A DNA stretch of 64,000 nt from Schistocerca nitens (GCF_023898315.1 NC_064616.1:541561602-541625601), one strand, 5' to 3'; positions 1-11,461 are shown, counted from the first letter of the stretch. Program-made: numbers and translations. Notes: generated from the sequence alone by a model not told the origin.

Positions 1-574
1 CTGAGTAATAAATCAAATTGCGAATTCACAGGGAAAGAGCTAATGTATGGTAACTGAAACAGAAACAAAACAGAAGAAATAGGCAAATCTGCAGTTGTGC
101 ACTTTGATACGCTTTTTAACTCTAGATATGCCTTAAACAATGCGTAAGAACAAGCTTGTTAATAGTTTCAGTAATTTTTCCAGTCTGGTTTGTTACTGAG
201 ATGATGAGAAAAATTTGATTCATATCACTGTCAAATGCTTTCAATTTGTTCGGAGTCTTTATCTTCTTCTGTTGGTAACCTAAACTGGTATTCTCGAAGC
301 TGTCGACTATTGCAACTCCTCCGAAGTTTCCAGGAGATATATGACACGGAAAATTAAGAGTGCCTCTGATAGTTAACATTTCAGTTAAAGTGGCAACGGA
401 AGATATTGATAGGATGCAGCTTTTGAAGCAAAACTGGAACTTAGTTCCACTTTGACTAAGTGAGCACTTTACAACAATGTCGTCAAGGTATTGCTGCAGA
501 AAACACTCTCTCATTGCCAAACAATGCCTACAACGTTGTCAAGTCTTCATTACACTCATGTAAAGAACATTCTG
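1..574. other. no gene seen
   Basis: I see no conserved domain, RNA gene or repeat in this stretch. Short open frames exist on both strands, the longest about 130 codons on the minus strand, but none has recognisable motifs and composition is ordinary AT-rich intergenic DNA. Confidence 0.5.
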
Positions 575-1772
575 AATTCATAGCTGGATTCCCGGGTGAT
601 CGTATCCGGACTCCCAGTCATTCGCAAGACACCGTTCTCTCCACACTGCTGATGCGAGGTATGACTACGTAGCTCAAAACAGTAGAAAATTTAATAATTT
701 CCCATAGAGTGTTATCCCATTTCTATGACTCGGATCATGGGTAAAGACTAGCTAGAGCGAACGTTTATGTGTACAGGGAACAACTTACACCAACGGGAGG
801 AAGTCCGACCAATACTTTCAGAAAAGACTTCGTCATACTGAAATTTATATTTGAAGTTAGCATGCTCACCTTTTCCTGCACTGCTATTGTTCCTGTTGGC
901 ATTCTACATGTCACATACGTTTTAATTCTGTACTCGCCACTTGTTTTCCCGCTCACATAGCAAAACATATACATTCCTTACCTAATTCCATCAGGATCGC
1001 CTGTTGTAACTGGCCTACAGTTTGTTAGCCTTCTATTGTTATCCACACATGAACGGGACGAAGAAGAACAGTGCGCGGGGTTTCAGGGTGATTTGCCAAT
1101 AAAACCACAGAGCGCCCGATCAACGATCGTTTCAATTTGCGGTACACTCCAGACTGAAAGAGACGTAATACTAAAAGCAGTAGGTTTACCATCGTGGGCG
1201 TGTGGAGGGTTTGACACAGTACCCTGAGGTTGGTCCAGTCTCAAGCGAATAAACTTCTGCATAGCCCAAAAGGCGCAGTTAGCAGAAAAATATCAGCATA
1301 TACATATGCTAATTACAATCGACATGTATTTATTAGAGTACATTGCTACGATAGGTAGTGTATTCCATTTGTGGTCAACGCTTTTTTTAATTTCAGCACG
1401 ACTCCTGATGACGTTTGAATCGATTCTGAGCTTCTCTCAATGTTGCCTGCCTCGCTGATTTCATAAATACGTCGTCTGACAGTCAACAATTAATGCAGAC
1501 ATGCACAAAGTTCATAATTATTGTAGAGCATCGAGTCGGTTTAGCTGCTAGTTGCTCCATACAGCGATTCGAAAATAAGAAGACCACGTGTGATGGACGG
1601 CCCGATGGCAGCAGGTCCCAGAATAACACATTGGGTGCAGTAACAACGAATGCATAGAAATAGACTATTTGGTGAAAGAATACGTAACTCCCAGCCTGCG
1701 GTAATGATTAAAACCTGTCATGCCATCGAGTTTCACACGATTCTGCAGAATCTTAAAAATGTGTATTTACTA
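575..1772 (+). repeat. Unrecognised ~1.5 kb repeat, copy 1, left part
   Basis: This block aligns over almost its whole length, by eye at roughly 70-80% identity, to the reverse complement of 19535-21330. Shared landmarks include the stretch around 715-760 (GAGTGTTAT, then CGGATCATGG), the segment at 1090-1170 (CAATAAAACCACAGAG) and the segment at 1590-1670 (CCCGATGGCAGCA). The match stops where a Jockey fragment begins and resumes at 6196. I do not recognise the family: no reading frame is shared between the copies. An AATAAA motif lies near the right end of both copies, which would suit a retroposed or LTR-like unit in this orientation; that is inference. Confidence 0.75.
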
Positions 1773-1789
1773 GTTTCAAGAGAGAGATT

Positions 1790-2742
1790 AGATTAATTTT
1801 TCGTTCCATAAATCCGTGCTGAGGAGTTCCTCGTGGATGTGGAACACGTAAATTTTTTTAAGCTGAAATTACAATACTAATAGTATGAGTATATACAATA
1901 CATCATTTGTTTCTATTAAAAAATTCTTCATTGGAGTAGAAGGAGTTGGCCTCTAGTAACTCTTTCGGGCTCCTTTTAAACTGATCTTTATTTGTAACTA
2001 AATTTTTTATGTTTGTTGGCAAATTATTGAAGATGAGTGTTCCTGAGTGGTGGACCCCTTTGGAACTAAAGTGTTTTTAAGTCCTTGTGCAGACCATTTT
2101 TGTTCCTGGTATTGTATGTTTGGCCTGAGCTGTTTGTTGGAAAAAGAGATATATTATTTAGGACAAATTTCATTAAGGAGTAAATATACTGAGAGGCAGA
2201 TGTTAGTAAACCCAGTTCTTTGAAGAGGTTTCTACAGGACGTCTGTGAATTTACTCCACAAATAATACGTATTACACGCTTTTGGACTCTGAAAAATTTT
2301 GTTTGACTTGAAGAGTTACCCCAAAATATTATACCGTATGACATTACGGAATGAAAGTAGGAAAAGTATGCAAGCTTTTTCATTTTTATGTCGCCTATGT
2401 CTGCTAACACTCGAATTGCAAATACAGATTTGCTAAGGCGTTTCTGCAGTTCTGTGGTGTGCTCCCCCCAACTGAATTTATTATCAAGTTGTAATCCCAG
2501 GAATTTAGGACTGTCAACATTTTCTATCTGCTCTTCTTCATACTTTATGCATATGATGGGTGGAAACCTCTAACAGGTTCTGAATTGCATATAGTGAGTG
2601 TTTTCGAAATTTAATGTCAGTGAGTTGGCTTTAAACCATTTATTAATATCCATGAAAATATCATAAGCAGGTCTTTCTAGAACTACACTCGACATACTAT
2701 TTATTGCAATACTCATAGCAACATCAAACGCATTTCGGCTTC
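1790..2742 (-). pseudogene. Jockey-type LINE reverse transcriptase, C-terminal fragment
   Basis: Read on the minus strand, about 2730 to 2066 is one frame with a single internal stop near 2571. It carries the segment after the RT palm of Jockey-clade LINEs: an NKWFKANSLTLNF stretch, then FLGLQLDNKFSW, then the C-terminal AYFSYFHSVMSYGIIFWGNS and KRVIRIICGV landmarks. Degraded coding and 3' UTR-like sequence continues to about 1790. The 5' end is truncated just before the catalytic box, as is usual for incomplete LINE integration. It sits inside copy 1 of the unrecognised repeat and is flanked on the right by the later RTE insertion. It cannot encode an active enzyme. Confidence 0.85.
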
Positions 2743-2784
2743 TTATGTCATAAGACCCCCCATGAACCATGGACCTTGCCGTTG

Positions 2785-2942
2785 TCCCGGGTTCGATTCC
2801 CGGCGGGGTCAGGAATTTTCTCTGCCTCGTGATGGCTGGGTGTTGTGTGCTGTCCTTAGGTTAGTTAGGTTTAAGTAGTTCTAAGTTCTAGGGGACTTAT
2901 AACCACAGCAGTTGAGTCCCATAGTGCTCAGAGCCATTTGAG
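2785..2942 (+). mobile_element. SINE, tRNA-Gly-head subfamily, 5' truncated, inside the LINE
   Basis: Flanked by the 11-bp duplication CCTTGCCGTTG (2774-2784 and 2943-2953). The head keeps only the B-box half (GGTTCGATTCC) and the GGCGGGGTCA acceptor-like end, which match the Gly-type head of the SINE at 45491-45699. The body has the family TTAGGTTAGTTAGG core and the AGTGCTCAGAGCCATTTGA tail. It landed in the 5' end of the RTE LINE, so it is younger than that LINE. Confidence 0.9.
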
Positions 2943-3354
2943 CCTTGCCGTTGGTGGGGAGGCCTGCGGCCTCAACGATACAGATAGCCGTACCGTAGGT
3001 GCAACCACAAAGGAGGGATATCTGTTAAGAGGCCAGACAAACGTGTGGTTCCTGAAGAGGGGCAGCAGCATTTTCAGAAGTTGCAGGGGCAACAGTATGG
3101 ATGATTGACTGATCAGGCCTTGTAACACTAGCCAAAATGGCCTTGCTGTGCTGGTACTGCGAACGGCTGAATGCAAGGGAAACTACAGCCGTAATTTTTC
3201 CCGAGGGCATGCAGCTTTACTGTATGGTTAAATGATGATGGCGTCCTCTTGGGTAAAATATTCCGGAGGTAAAGTAGTCCCCCATTCGGATCTCCGGGCG
3301 GGGACTACTCAGGAGGAAGTCGTTATCAGGAAAAAGAAAACTGGCGTTCTACGG

Positions 3355-4278
3355 GTCTGAGCGTGGAATGTCAGATCTCTTAATCGGGCAGGTAGGTTAG
3401 AAAATTTAAAAAGGGAAATGGATAGGTTAAAGTTCGATATAGTAGGAATTTGTGATGCTCGGTGGCAGGAGGAACAAGACTTCTGGTCAGGGAGTACGTG
3501 GTTATAAATACAAAATCAAGTAGGGGTAATGCTGGAGTAGGCTTAATAATGAATAAACAAAATAGTAATGCGGGTAAGCTATTATGGACAGCATATTGAA
3601 CGCATTATTGTGGCCAAGATAGATACGAAGCCCATGCAGACCAAAGTAGTACAAGTTTATATGCCGATTAGCTCCGTTGATGACGAAGAAATTGATGAAA
3701 TGTAATATGAGATAAAAGAAATTATTCAGATAGTGAAGGGAGACGAAAATTTAATAGTCATGGGTGACTGGAATTCGGTAGTAAGAAAAGGAAGAGAAGG
3801 AAACGTAGTAGGTGAATATGGAGTGGGAGTAAGGAATGAAAGAGGAAGCCGCCTGGTAGAATTTTGCACAGTGCATAACCTAGTCATAGCTAACACTTGG
3901 TTCAAGAATCATAAAATAAGTTTGTGTACATGGAAGAAGCCTGGAGATACTGGCAGGTTTCACATAGATTATATAATGGTAAGACAGAGATTTAGAAACC
4001 ATGTTTCAAATTGTAAGACATTTCCAGGGGCAGATGTGGACGCTGACCACAATCTATTGGTTATGAACTGCAGATTGAAACTAAAGAAACTGCAAAAAAG
4101 TTGGAATTTACGGAGATGGGGCCTGGATAAACTGACGGAACCAGAGGTTATAGAGAGTTTCAGGGAGAGCATTAGGGAACGATTGACAAGAATGGGGGAA
4201 AGAAATACAGTAAAAGAAGAATGGGTGGCTTTGAGAGATGAAATAGTGAAGGAAGCAGAGGATCAAGTAGATAAATAA
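3355..4278 (+). pseudogene. RTE LINE endonuclease region
   Basis: Encodes the N-terminal apurinic-like endonuclease that nicks target DNA for target-primed reverse transcription. The frame starts at AWNVRSLNRAGRL near 3360, shifts after the WQEEQDFWSG segment near 3490-3560, and is open again from 3733 to 4278. In that part are the MGDWNS motif (near residue 10), a long conserved block ending in an HIDYIMV stretch, and the C-terminal DADHNLLV motif that supplies catalytic Asp and His. Frameshifts and a stop at 4278 (an AAATAA in place of a lysine-rich linker) break it from the RT part. It is decayed but easily recognisable. Confidence 0.85.
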
Positions 4279-6084
4279 ACGAGGGCTAATAGAAATCTTT
4301 GTGTAACAGAAGAGATACTGAATTTAATAAATGTAAGGAGAAAACGCAAAAATGCAGTATCTGAAGCAGGCAAAAAGGAATACAAACGCCTCAAAAATAA
4401 GATTGATAGGAAGTGCCAAATGGCTAAGCAGGGATTGCTAGAGGACAAATGTAAGGATGTAGAGGCGTGTATCACTAGGGGTAAGATACACACGGCCTAC
4501 AGGAAAATTAAAGAGACCTTTCGAGAAAAGAGAACCACTTGCATGAATATCAAGAGCTCAGATAGAAACCCAGTTCTAAGCAAAGAAGGGAAAGCAGAAA
4601 TGTGGAAGGAGTATATAGAGGGTCTATACAAGGGCGATGTTCTTGAGGACAATACTAAGGAAAAGGAAGAGAATGTAGATGAAGATGAAATGGGAGATAT
4701 GATACTGCTTGAAGAGTTTGACAGACCACTGAAAGACGTAAGTCGAAACAAGGCCCCGGGAGTAGACAACATTCCACTAGAAGTACTGACAGCCGTGGGA
4801 GAGCCAGCCCTGACAAAACTCTACAATCTGGTGAGCGAGATGTATGAGACAGGCGATATTCCTTCAGACTTCAAGAAGAATATAATAATTACAATTCCAA
4901 AGAAAGCAGGTGTTGACACATGTGAAAATTACCGAACTATCAGTTTAATAAGCCACGGCTGCAATATACTAACACGAATTCTTTACAGACAAATGGAAAA
5001 ACTGGTAGAAGCCTACCTTGGGGAAGATCAGTTTGGATTCCATAGAAATGTTGGAACACGTGAGACAATACTGACCTTACGACTTATCTTAGAAGAAAGA
5101 TTAAGCAAACTTACGTTTCTAGCATTTGTAGACTTAGAGAAAGCTTTTGACAATATTGACTGGAATACTCTCTTTCAAATTCTAAAGTTGTCAGGGGTAA
5201 AATACAGGGAGCGAAAGGATATTTACATTTTGTACAGAAACCAGATGGCAGTTGTAAGAGTCGAGGGGCATGAAAGAGAAGCAATGGTTGGGAAGGGAGT
5301 GAGACGGGGTTGTAACCTATCCCCGATGTTATTCAATCTGTATATTGAACATGCAGTAAAGGAAACAAAAGAAAAATTAGGAGTAGGAATTAAAATCCAT
5401 GGAGAAGAAATTAAAAATTGTAATTCTGTCAAAGACAGCAAAGGACCTGGAAGAGCAGCTGAACGAAATGGATAGTGTCTTGAAAGTAGGATATAATATG
5501 AACATCAATGAAAGCAAAACGAGGATAATGGTATTTAGTCGAATTAAATCGGGTGATGCTGAGCGTATTAGATTAGGAAATGAGGCGCTTAAAGTAATAA
5601 ATGAGTTTTGCTAATTGGGGAGCAAAATAACTAATGATGGTCGAAGTAGATAGGATATAATATGTAGAGTGGCAATGGAAGGAAAGCGTTTCTGAAGAAT
5701 AGAAATTTGTTAATATCGAGTATAGATTTATGTGTCAGCAGGTTTTTTCTCAAAGTATTTGTATGGAGCGTAGCCATGTATGGAAGTGAAGCGTGGACGA
5801 TAAATAGTTCAGACAAAAAGAGAATGGAAGCTTTCGAAATGTGGTGCTACAGAAGGATGCTAAAGATTAGATGGGTAGATCACATAACTAATGAGGAAGT
5901 ACTGAATAGAATTGGGGAGAAGAGGAATTTGTGGCACAACTTGACTAGAAGAAGTGATGGATTGGTAAGACATATTCTCAGGCATCAAGGGATCACCAGT
6001 TTAGTATTGGAGGGCAGCGTGGAGGTAAAATTCGTAGAGGAAGCCCAAGAGATAAATAAACTAAATAGATTCAGAAGGTTGTAG
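4279..6084 (+). pseudogene. RTE LINE reverse transcriptase region, catalytic FADD box deleted
   Basis: The RT palm is open from 4420 to 5475 (351 codons). It includes NKAPGVDNIPLEVL, the first catalytic Asp in FVDLEKAFDNIDW, and the RRGCNLSPMLFNLYIEH block. Just after GIKIHGEEIK, at about 5410, the sequence jumps to the segment that normally follows the FADD box (VILSKTAKDLEEQLNEMDS), and it does so in another frame. The second catalytic motif is therefore missing through a short deletion with a frameshift. The C-terminal domain continues in pieces at 5399-5614 and 5707-6084 (AMYGSEAWTINSSDKKRMEAF, MWCYRRMLKIRWVDH). The enzyme cannot be active. Confidence 0.87.
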
Positions 6085-6195
6085 GTTGCAGTAGGTACTG
6101 GGAGATGAAGAAGCTTGCACAAGATAGAGTAGCATGGAGAGCTGCATCAAATCAGTCTCTGGACTGAAGACCATAACAACAACATGTCATAAGAC

Positions 6196-6550
6196 GTAGA
6201 AATGATTTGTACGGTTTCCAAAAAACTCATTTAGTGACGAAGAGTTTCGAGACTGATAGCATCTGGGAAGATTTCGATTTTCTGTAGATATAAATTGGAG
6301 TAACGCAGATTTAAGTTATTCGGCTGGCTTTGTAGATTGGGAGTCAGTTTTTGTGCAGGCGAATGATGTTATCAGACCTAACAAGCGACTGCTGTTTTTT
6401 ACATCACATTGGCTGCCCCAGCATTCCTTTTTCCACCATCGTATGCACACCACGTATGGGAGTCTACCAGTGTTGCAACAGGCGCTTCCTACTCCCTATT
6501 TGTTAGTTTCTTGTTAATGTACTGTCCATTGGTCTTTCGCGGAAAAATTC
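6196..6550 (+). repeat. Unrecognised ~1.5 kb repeat, copy 1, right part
   Basis: Continues the alignment with the reverse complement of copy 2 beyond the LINE insertions. Matching landmarks are TTTGTAGATTGGGAGTCA at 6331-6348 and CCCCAGCATTCCTTTTTCC near 6416, both against copy 2 near 19650-19750. The match fades near an AATAAA at about 6550. Confidence 0.72.
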
Positions 6551-7574
6551 AATAAAGTCACGCTGTATACCCTTTCTTGAAAGGTTATGTTTTACTCCAA
6601 ATCAAACAAATGGCATAGAATAAAATATACCTGCTCAGTATTGTTGATATGTAGATATAAAATGTGTCCCAGGTTTCATAAATGTAGTTACCATTCTTCT
6701 GGTATGGCTGAATTATAGTGCTTTTGTCAAGAAGAGGGGGCCACATCTGTTTCACATTCAGTCGCAAGTCGTCCGTGGTCGGTTTTGCCAGCCAGTATGA
6801 CAAGCGATGAGCACAAGGGACGCGACCGAGTTCGGGAATAGGTATCAGAAAGCGGACAGAATGGCTATGTAGTGGGAGGTGTCAGCTAACTCACCCTAAA
6901 GCCGCTCATTCTGGTGGTTCTCTGATTGGAAATATAATCCTCGGAAAGTAGACAAAATGACTTTATCATCCATTAGGATAGCTAGATAATCGTGTCTGTA
7001 AGGTCCCAGGACAGTAGACTTTGTTGCAGGGGTCGATTCGGGTCATAACCAAGATTTGTTTCACGTTCATCTCTTTCTTTGTCCTTCCTCTATTTCATTG
7101 TGGCTAAGAAGTGCCTTCATTACATTGGTTGCAAAATAGATGACAAAGACATAAAATATAATTGACTTGATATTTATTATGCAGTTAACGCTTGTAAATA
7201 TATTTATTATGATACATTTGGACGTATTATAGAGTTAGTCGTCATAGCAACACTGGAAACATTATTTGTACCTGCATCATGAGCATTTCATGAAAGATAC
7301 CTCCTCACAGTCTCATGTAGCTGTCACTAAATTGAAAGGGAAACGAATTTCATTAAAATTCTGTTATCAGTTATGTATCTCATTGTAGGCATTTTCCGCA
7401 AGGCGCTGGACCGCGACTAACTCTATTGACGGGAGACGTGAAGAGACAACGGCTGCGGCCACCATCGCCTTCGGTAAACGCAGGATACTGAGGGAGCTAG
7501 GGCGCATGAAGTCCGCAGAAAATATGTCGCCACAAAAATATATCTGTATCTTTCTAGTATCTTTGTGAGAAAAA
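6551..7574. other. no gene seen
   Basis: AT-rich stretch with no recognised domain or repeat. Open frames on the minus strand at 6585-6803 and 7367-7597 have no family features. Confidence 0.45.
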
Positions 7575-7586
7575 TGAGAGGAATAA

Positions 7587-7785
7587 AAATGGTTCAAATG
7601 GGTCTGAGCACTATGGGACTTAACATCTTAGGTCATCAGTCCCCTACAATTTAGAACTACTTAAACCTAACTAACCTAAGGACATCACACACATCCATGC
7701 CCAAGGCAGGACTCGAGCCTGCGACCGTAGCAGTCGCGCAGTTCAGGACTGAAGCGCCTACAACCGCTCGGCCACCGCGGCCGGC
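7587..7785 (-). mobile_element. SINE (Leu/Ser-like tRNA head), full length
   Basis: A complete copy on the minus strand with the 12-bp target duplication TGAGAGGAATAA at 7575-7586 and 7786-7797. The tail (GGTTCAAATGG on the plus strand) lies left and the tRNA-like head, ending in GGCCGGC, lies right. The B-box region is mutated (CTCGAGCC). Confidence 0.95.
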
Positions 7786-8032
7786 TGAGAGGAATAAGAA
7801 TATTAAAGGCGAAGTGTCGTTTTGTATAGGCGTAGCAGATTAGCATTTACAGCCATAAAACAAAGACTGACAGAAAGTCTGTACACTTCTCGACTATATT
7901 CAGAAACATATATTAAAGCATTCCGACGCTAGTAAAAATAAATAAAAAAATGTTACGCTACTCATTCGGTCATAAGACCCGAAAGAGGTCAGCCTAACAT
8001 TAGACATATTTGGATATCTCATCAGTACGAAA

Positions 8033-9186
8033 TCTGATGAGTGGAAACATTATGACTACCTGCTTAATAGGTTATTGGTCCTCCTTTGGAAAGCAACACA
8101 GCAGCAATTCTGCATGGTATGGATTCGAGAAATCCTTGATAGGTTTCTGAAGGTACTACATGCGGCGTCAGAAGTCAACGAACATTTCACGAACCTACCG
8201 TAAATTACGGTCAGGTGGCTACTTGGCGCGTAGATGGCTCCCGCTTGCATGACGTATGTGCACCATCGGTTTCATGTCAGGCGACCATGATGGCCAAGAC
8301 ATAAACGTGAGTTCGCTATCACGCACCTCAGATCTCTGTAACACGATTTTGGCCTTGTGGCACGAATTGTTATCCCGCTAGAGGATGTTATCACTTTTGG
8401 GGAACACATCAAGCATGAACGAATGCTGATAGCCCGCAGTAGTATTCAAGTAATCTATAGCTGTAATGGTGCCTTAGATTACTACCAGAGGTGCCATGGA
8501 ATCCCAGGTTAGGTTAATGTCCACCATGATATAACATCATCCCCACTAGCCTGCGTTCGTGGCGCAGTGCATGTTTTGAGCAGCTGTTTGACAGGGTGAT
8601 GGCGTAGCAGGAAACCACCATCGACCTGGTGTAACAAGAAACGTTAGTCATCTCACCACGTGACAGGTTTCCATTGACCCATGGTCCAGTCTCCATGATC
8701 CATTGCCCATTGCAGTGGTAATTGACAGCATCGTTCGGTCAACAACCGAGTATGTAGGGGTCGTCTGCTGAGGACCAACAATGTGTGCTGAGTAATGCAT
8801 TCGGGAATGCTTGTGCCTTCACTAGCCTTGCACTCTGACGTCAGATCTGCCGCAGATCGCTGCCTATCCTGCTTTAGAGAGCAGGCAGACCTCAGTCCGG
8901 CGCGCCCACTAATAAGTCTTGGACGTCCAACACGTCCACGTGCCTATTCGTGGTTCCATTTCCTTGAAGCACTGTCCATACGTGGTCATGAGTTTTAGCA
9001 GGCAAACAGCTTACCACATTTCCCGTTTGCTTATCGCTCGTTCCCAAGTGCTGATCCATAACATTCTTCTCTTTGTCGAAGTCGTTTATGTCAGTGGATT
9101 TATACACGTCAGGTGCCCGCAATGCCACCAGGTGGTATTCAGTCTCACGGTGTACAGTGCTCAAAATGTTTTGGCTCATCCTTGTA
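8033..9186 (-). mobile_element. Tc1-like transposon, full length but heavily decayed
   Basis: Inverted ends are visible: CTGATGAGTGGAAACATTATGAC at the left is matched, inverted, by the TTTTGGCTCATCC region at 9168-9181. Read on the minus strand, the interior follows a Tc1-like transposase from an N-terminal helix-turn-helix region (about 9120-8900) to the catalytic domain. The second catalytic Asp survives in a DNNSCHKAKIVL segment near 8370. The position of the third catalytic residue reads MVH instead of an E, 36 residues further on, so the relic has DD36E-type spacing with the E lost. Many frameshifts and stops make it inactive. Confidence 0.82.
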
Positions 9187-9455
9187 TCTCCTGAACGAAG
9201 GTCAACTGGTGTTGAGATACCTGACACATTACACTACATCACCATTCATTTTTTATTCTGATCCCCATCTCAGCGATCTCCCCTTGTGAATGAAGCTTTT
9301 TGTCCAGTGCGCTCACCGAAGTTTCATAGACTCTGAAACCACTACTCCTAATATGACTTTTCAACACGGGCCAGCTACTGCAGGGTTCGAATTCTTTCAT
9401 AGTATGGAAAATGAAGATTCATACTATTAATCAAAGATATATAATTTTCAACAAA

Positions 9456-9790
9456 ATTCAGGACGTTCCTTTATCGGACCACACCTTCATTCATGAAAGC
9501 ACAGTCTTTCGGAACTAGTTCCAACGGCAGCAAAGAATTGAACTTCTTCCTTTAGTGTCGAGGCCAGCAGACTGCAAGTCGATAGAAAATGTGTGGATGG
9601 AGGTTATGAAGTCGCTACTTCCTGGAGCAAGGAATTCCGACACGCTCTGGTCAAAGACAGATAATACATGATGGGAGATAAATGACCAGGAAAATCTCTC
9701 TAGGCATTTAGCTTTGTTACTGCCCCAACACCTTCGAGTAGTCATAGGAAACGAGGGAGGAATGCGTAAAGCGCTAAATGTAAAATAAGG
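9456..9790 (+). pseudogene. Tc1-like transposase, 3' fragment
   Basis: Short plus-strand remnant of a different Tc1-like transposase. It reads QDVPLSD-TFIHES at the second catalytic Asp (about 9460), then ELLPLVSRPADCKSIENVW with the catalytic Glu at 9580-9600. After one frameshift it ends in a LPQHLRVVIGNEGG segment typical of the Tc1 C-terminus. One in-frame stop lies near 9518. I could not find inverted repeats. Confidence 0.72.
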
Positions 9791-9985
9791 GCTACACCAG
9801 TTAAAGTCAGTATAGGTCTAATCTGCCGTGGGAGCCATGCCGTCGAGCTGCTTGTCAGTCAAAGGTTCGCTTAAGCAGCTCTCTGACTATGAAGTCTGAC
9901 GTCCTTCAGTCTCCTTGCAACGATTTTAACATTTTCAGGATACCGAAAAAACTCTCTCATTGTACGGCAGCTGATGATTGCATTG

Positions 9986-10183
9986 CCGGCCGCGGTGGTC
10001 TCGCGGTTCTAGGCGCGCAGTCCGGAACCGTGCGACTGCTACGGTCGCAGGTTCGAATCCTGCCTCGGGCATGGATGTGTGTGATGTCCTTAGGTTAGTT
10101 AGGTTTAAGTAGTTCTAAGTTCTAGCCGACTGATGACCACAGCAGTTGAGCCCCATAGTGCTCAGAGCCATTTGAACCATTTT
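9986..10183 (+). mobile_element. SINE (Leu/Ser-like tRNA head), full length
   Basis: Complete plus-strand copy with a perfect 14-bp duplication TGATGATTGCATTG at 9972-9985 and 10184-10197. The A-box half is altered (GGTGGTCTCGCGGTTC) and the B box GGTTCGAATCC is intact. Confidence 0.95.
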
Positions 10184-10197
10184 TGATGATTGCATTG

Positions 10198-10712
10198 ACG
10201 CATGTACTGTCCAAGAAACGTAAATCATCTATCTCACTTGTAATACAGGGACGGCCACTTTCGCCTAACCGTGTGATATAGCTTTTTTCGTGATATTCGT
10301 TCCAATAGCCTCTAATTACGCATTCGATATTACGGATGTTTCTCCGGTTTCTGATGAATATTCGTTTTCGTATGCCTTTATTTTGGTTTATCAAAGAAAG
10401 ATCGAAACCCTCTGCATAGTTTGCTGTTAATGAATAAAATAATTCAAACAAAACGTTGTATCTGTTTTCTTTTCAATATGTTTTGTGTCCCATTTATAAC
10501 TTTAGTAAAATGTTTTACCTTTTGTTAGTTACACCGTCAGGGAAAGGGCACCTTTCGTTACTGCTCCAGATAAGGTGATTACATCGTTTGTTTGCCAATT
10601 ATGTTCACAAGCTACAAACAAGAAAGACTTATTTTCAGTTAAATGTGTTGATATTCGTTTACTTTCTTAATTTATTGCTTACTATGTACAGGATTTTATT
10701 TTAATAGTAGTG
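10198..10712. other. no gene seen
   Basis: AT-rich DNA between two SINE insertions. A minus-strand frame at 10122-10451 has no recognisable motif. Confidence 0.4.
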
Positions 10713-10721
10713 TAGTGTAAA

Positions 10722-11071
10722 ATGCGAACGACCTTGCCGTAGGGGTAACACCGGTGCCCGTCAGATAACGAAGTTAAGTGCCGTCGGGCTTGGCTAAAAT
10801 TTGTGTTGGTTACCGTCCGGGTATGCCTGGTGCTGTTGGCAAGCAGGGTGCAGTCAGCCCTCCTGAGGCCAGCTGATGTGCTACTCGATTGAGAAGTAGT
10901 GGCACCGGCTACGGAAACTGAAAACGGCTGGGAGATCGGTGTGCTGACCACAAGCCCCTCCGTATCCACATCCGGTGGCATGAAGGGCCGATGATGACAC
11001 GGCGGTAAGTCGGTACCGTTGGACCTCCCAGGCCTGTTCGGACGGGTTTTGTTTGTTTGTTTGTTTGTTTC
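10722..11071 (+). mobile_element. 5S rRNA-derived SINE (SINE3-like)
   Basis: The first ~115 bases (about 10730-10845) resemble animal 5S rRNA: CACCGGTGCCCGTCAGAT, then AACGAAGTTAAG, then CGTCGGGCTTGGC, ending GGTGCTGTTGGCA. The 5S gene's internal pol III promoter lies in this part. A ~200-base unrelated body follows and ends in a GTTT tandem tail (11050-11069). A 9-bp duplication TAGTGTAAA at 10713-10721 and 11072-11080 marks insertion. It is too diverged and too long to be a functional 5S gene. Confidence 0.85.
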
Positions 11072-11238
11072 TAGTGTAAAGTATCCAGGACTGCTTCGGA
11101 GCGGCGCTTGTATCAACCCCAATATCATACTGGGTTTTGTTCGTTGGTTTTGCTTCGTTCCTTTCACCGATCCCGCATCTCAGATTATACAATTGCTGAA
11201 CAGTTCAAAGAAAACTTAAGTCTCATTTGAGATAGGTA

Positions 11239-11443
11239 AGCCGGCCGGGATGGCCGTGCGGTTCTAGGCGCTACAGTCTGGAACCGCGTGACCGCTACGG
11301 TCGCAGGTTCGAATCCTGCATCGGGCATGGATGTGTGTGATGTCCTTAGGTTAGTTAGGTTTAAGTAGTTCTAACTTCTAGGGGACTGATGACCTCAGAA
11401 GTTAAGTCCCATAGTGCTCAGAGCCATTTGAATCATTTTTTTT
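11239..11443 (+). mobile_element. SINE (Leu/Ser-like tRNA head), full length
   Basis: Complete plus-strand copy inside CR1 A with the 9-bp duplication AGATAGGTA at 11230-11238 and 11444-11452. The tRNA-like head carries a normal B box GGTTCGAATCC, and a T-rich tail ends the copy. Confidence 0.95.
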
Positions 11444-11461
11444 AGATAGGTACCTGGCTCA

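Larger units (their letters stand above)
2757..6183 (+). mobile_element. RTE-type non-LTR retrotransposon (LINE), near full length, dead
   Basis: A LINE inserted in the plus orientation and flanked by a perfect 12-bp target duplication, ATGTCATAAGAC, at 2745-2756 and 6184-6195. It has a GC-rich leader (about 2943-3350), an apurinic-like endonuclease region, a reverse transcriptase region and a short 3' end with CAACAACA repeats. The single endonuclease-plus-RT protein and the wording of its motifs fit the RTE/BovB group; clade assignment is from memory of such families. Such proteins are often mislabelled craniofacial development protein 2-like in insect annotations. The first 28 bases are separated from the rest by a SINE at 2785-2942. 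Confidence 0.88.

Noticed and set aside
3733..5475. host gene similar to craniofacial development protein 2
   Set aside because: That label is a common misannotation of RTE-type LINE endonuclease/RT; target duplication and 3' tail show a retrotransposon.
8892..9227. 111-codon minus-strand hypothetical protein
   Set aside because: It is the degraded 5' end of the Tc1-like element at 8033-9186 read out of its true frame in part.
10730..10845. 5S rRNA gene
   Set aside because: Too many substitutions, no terminator after ~120 bases, and it is joined to a SINE body with a target duplication.
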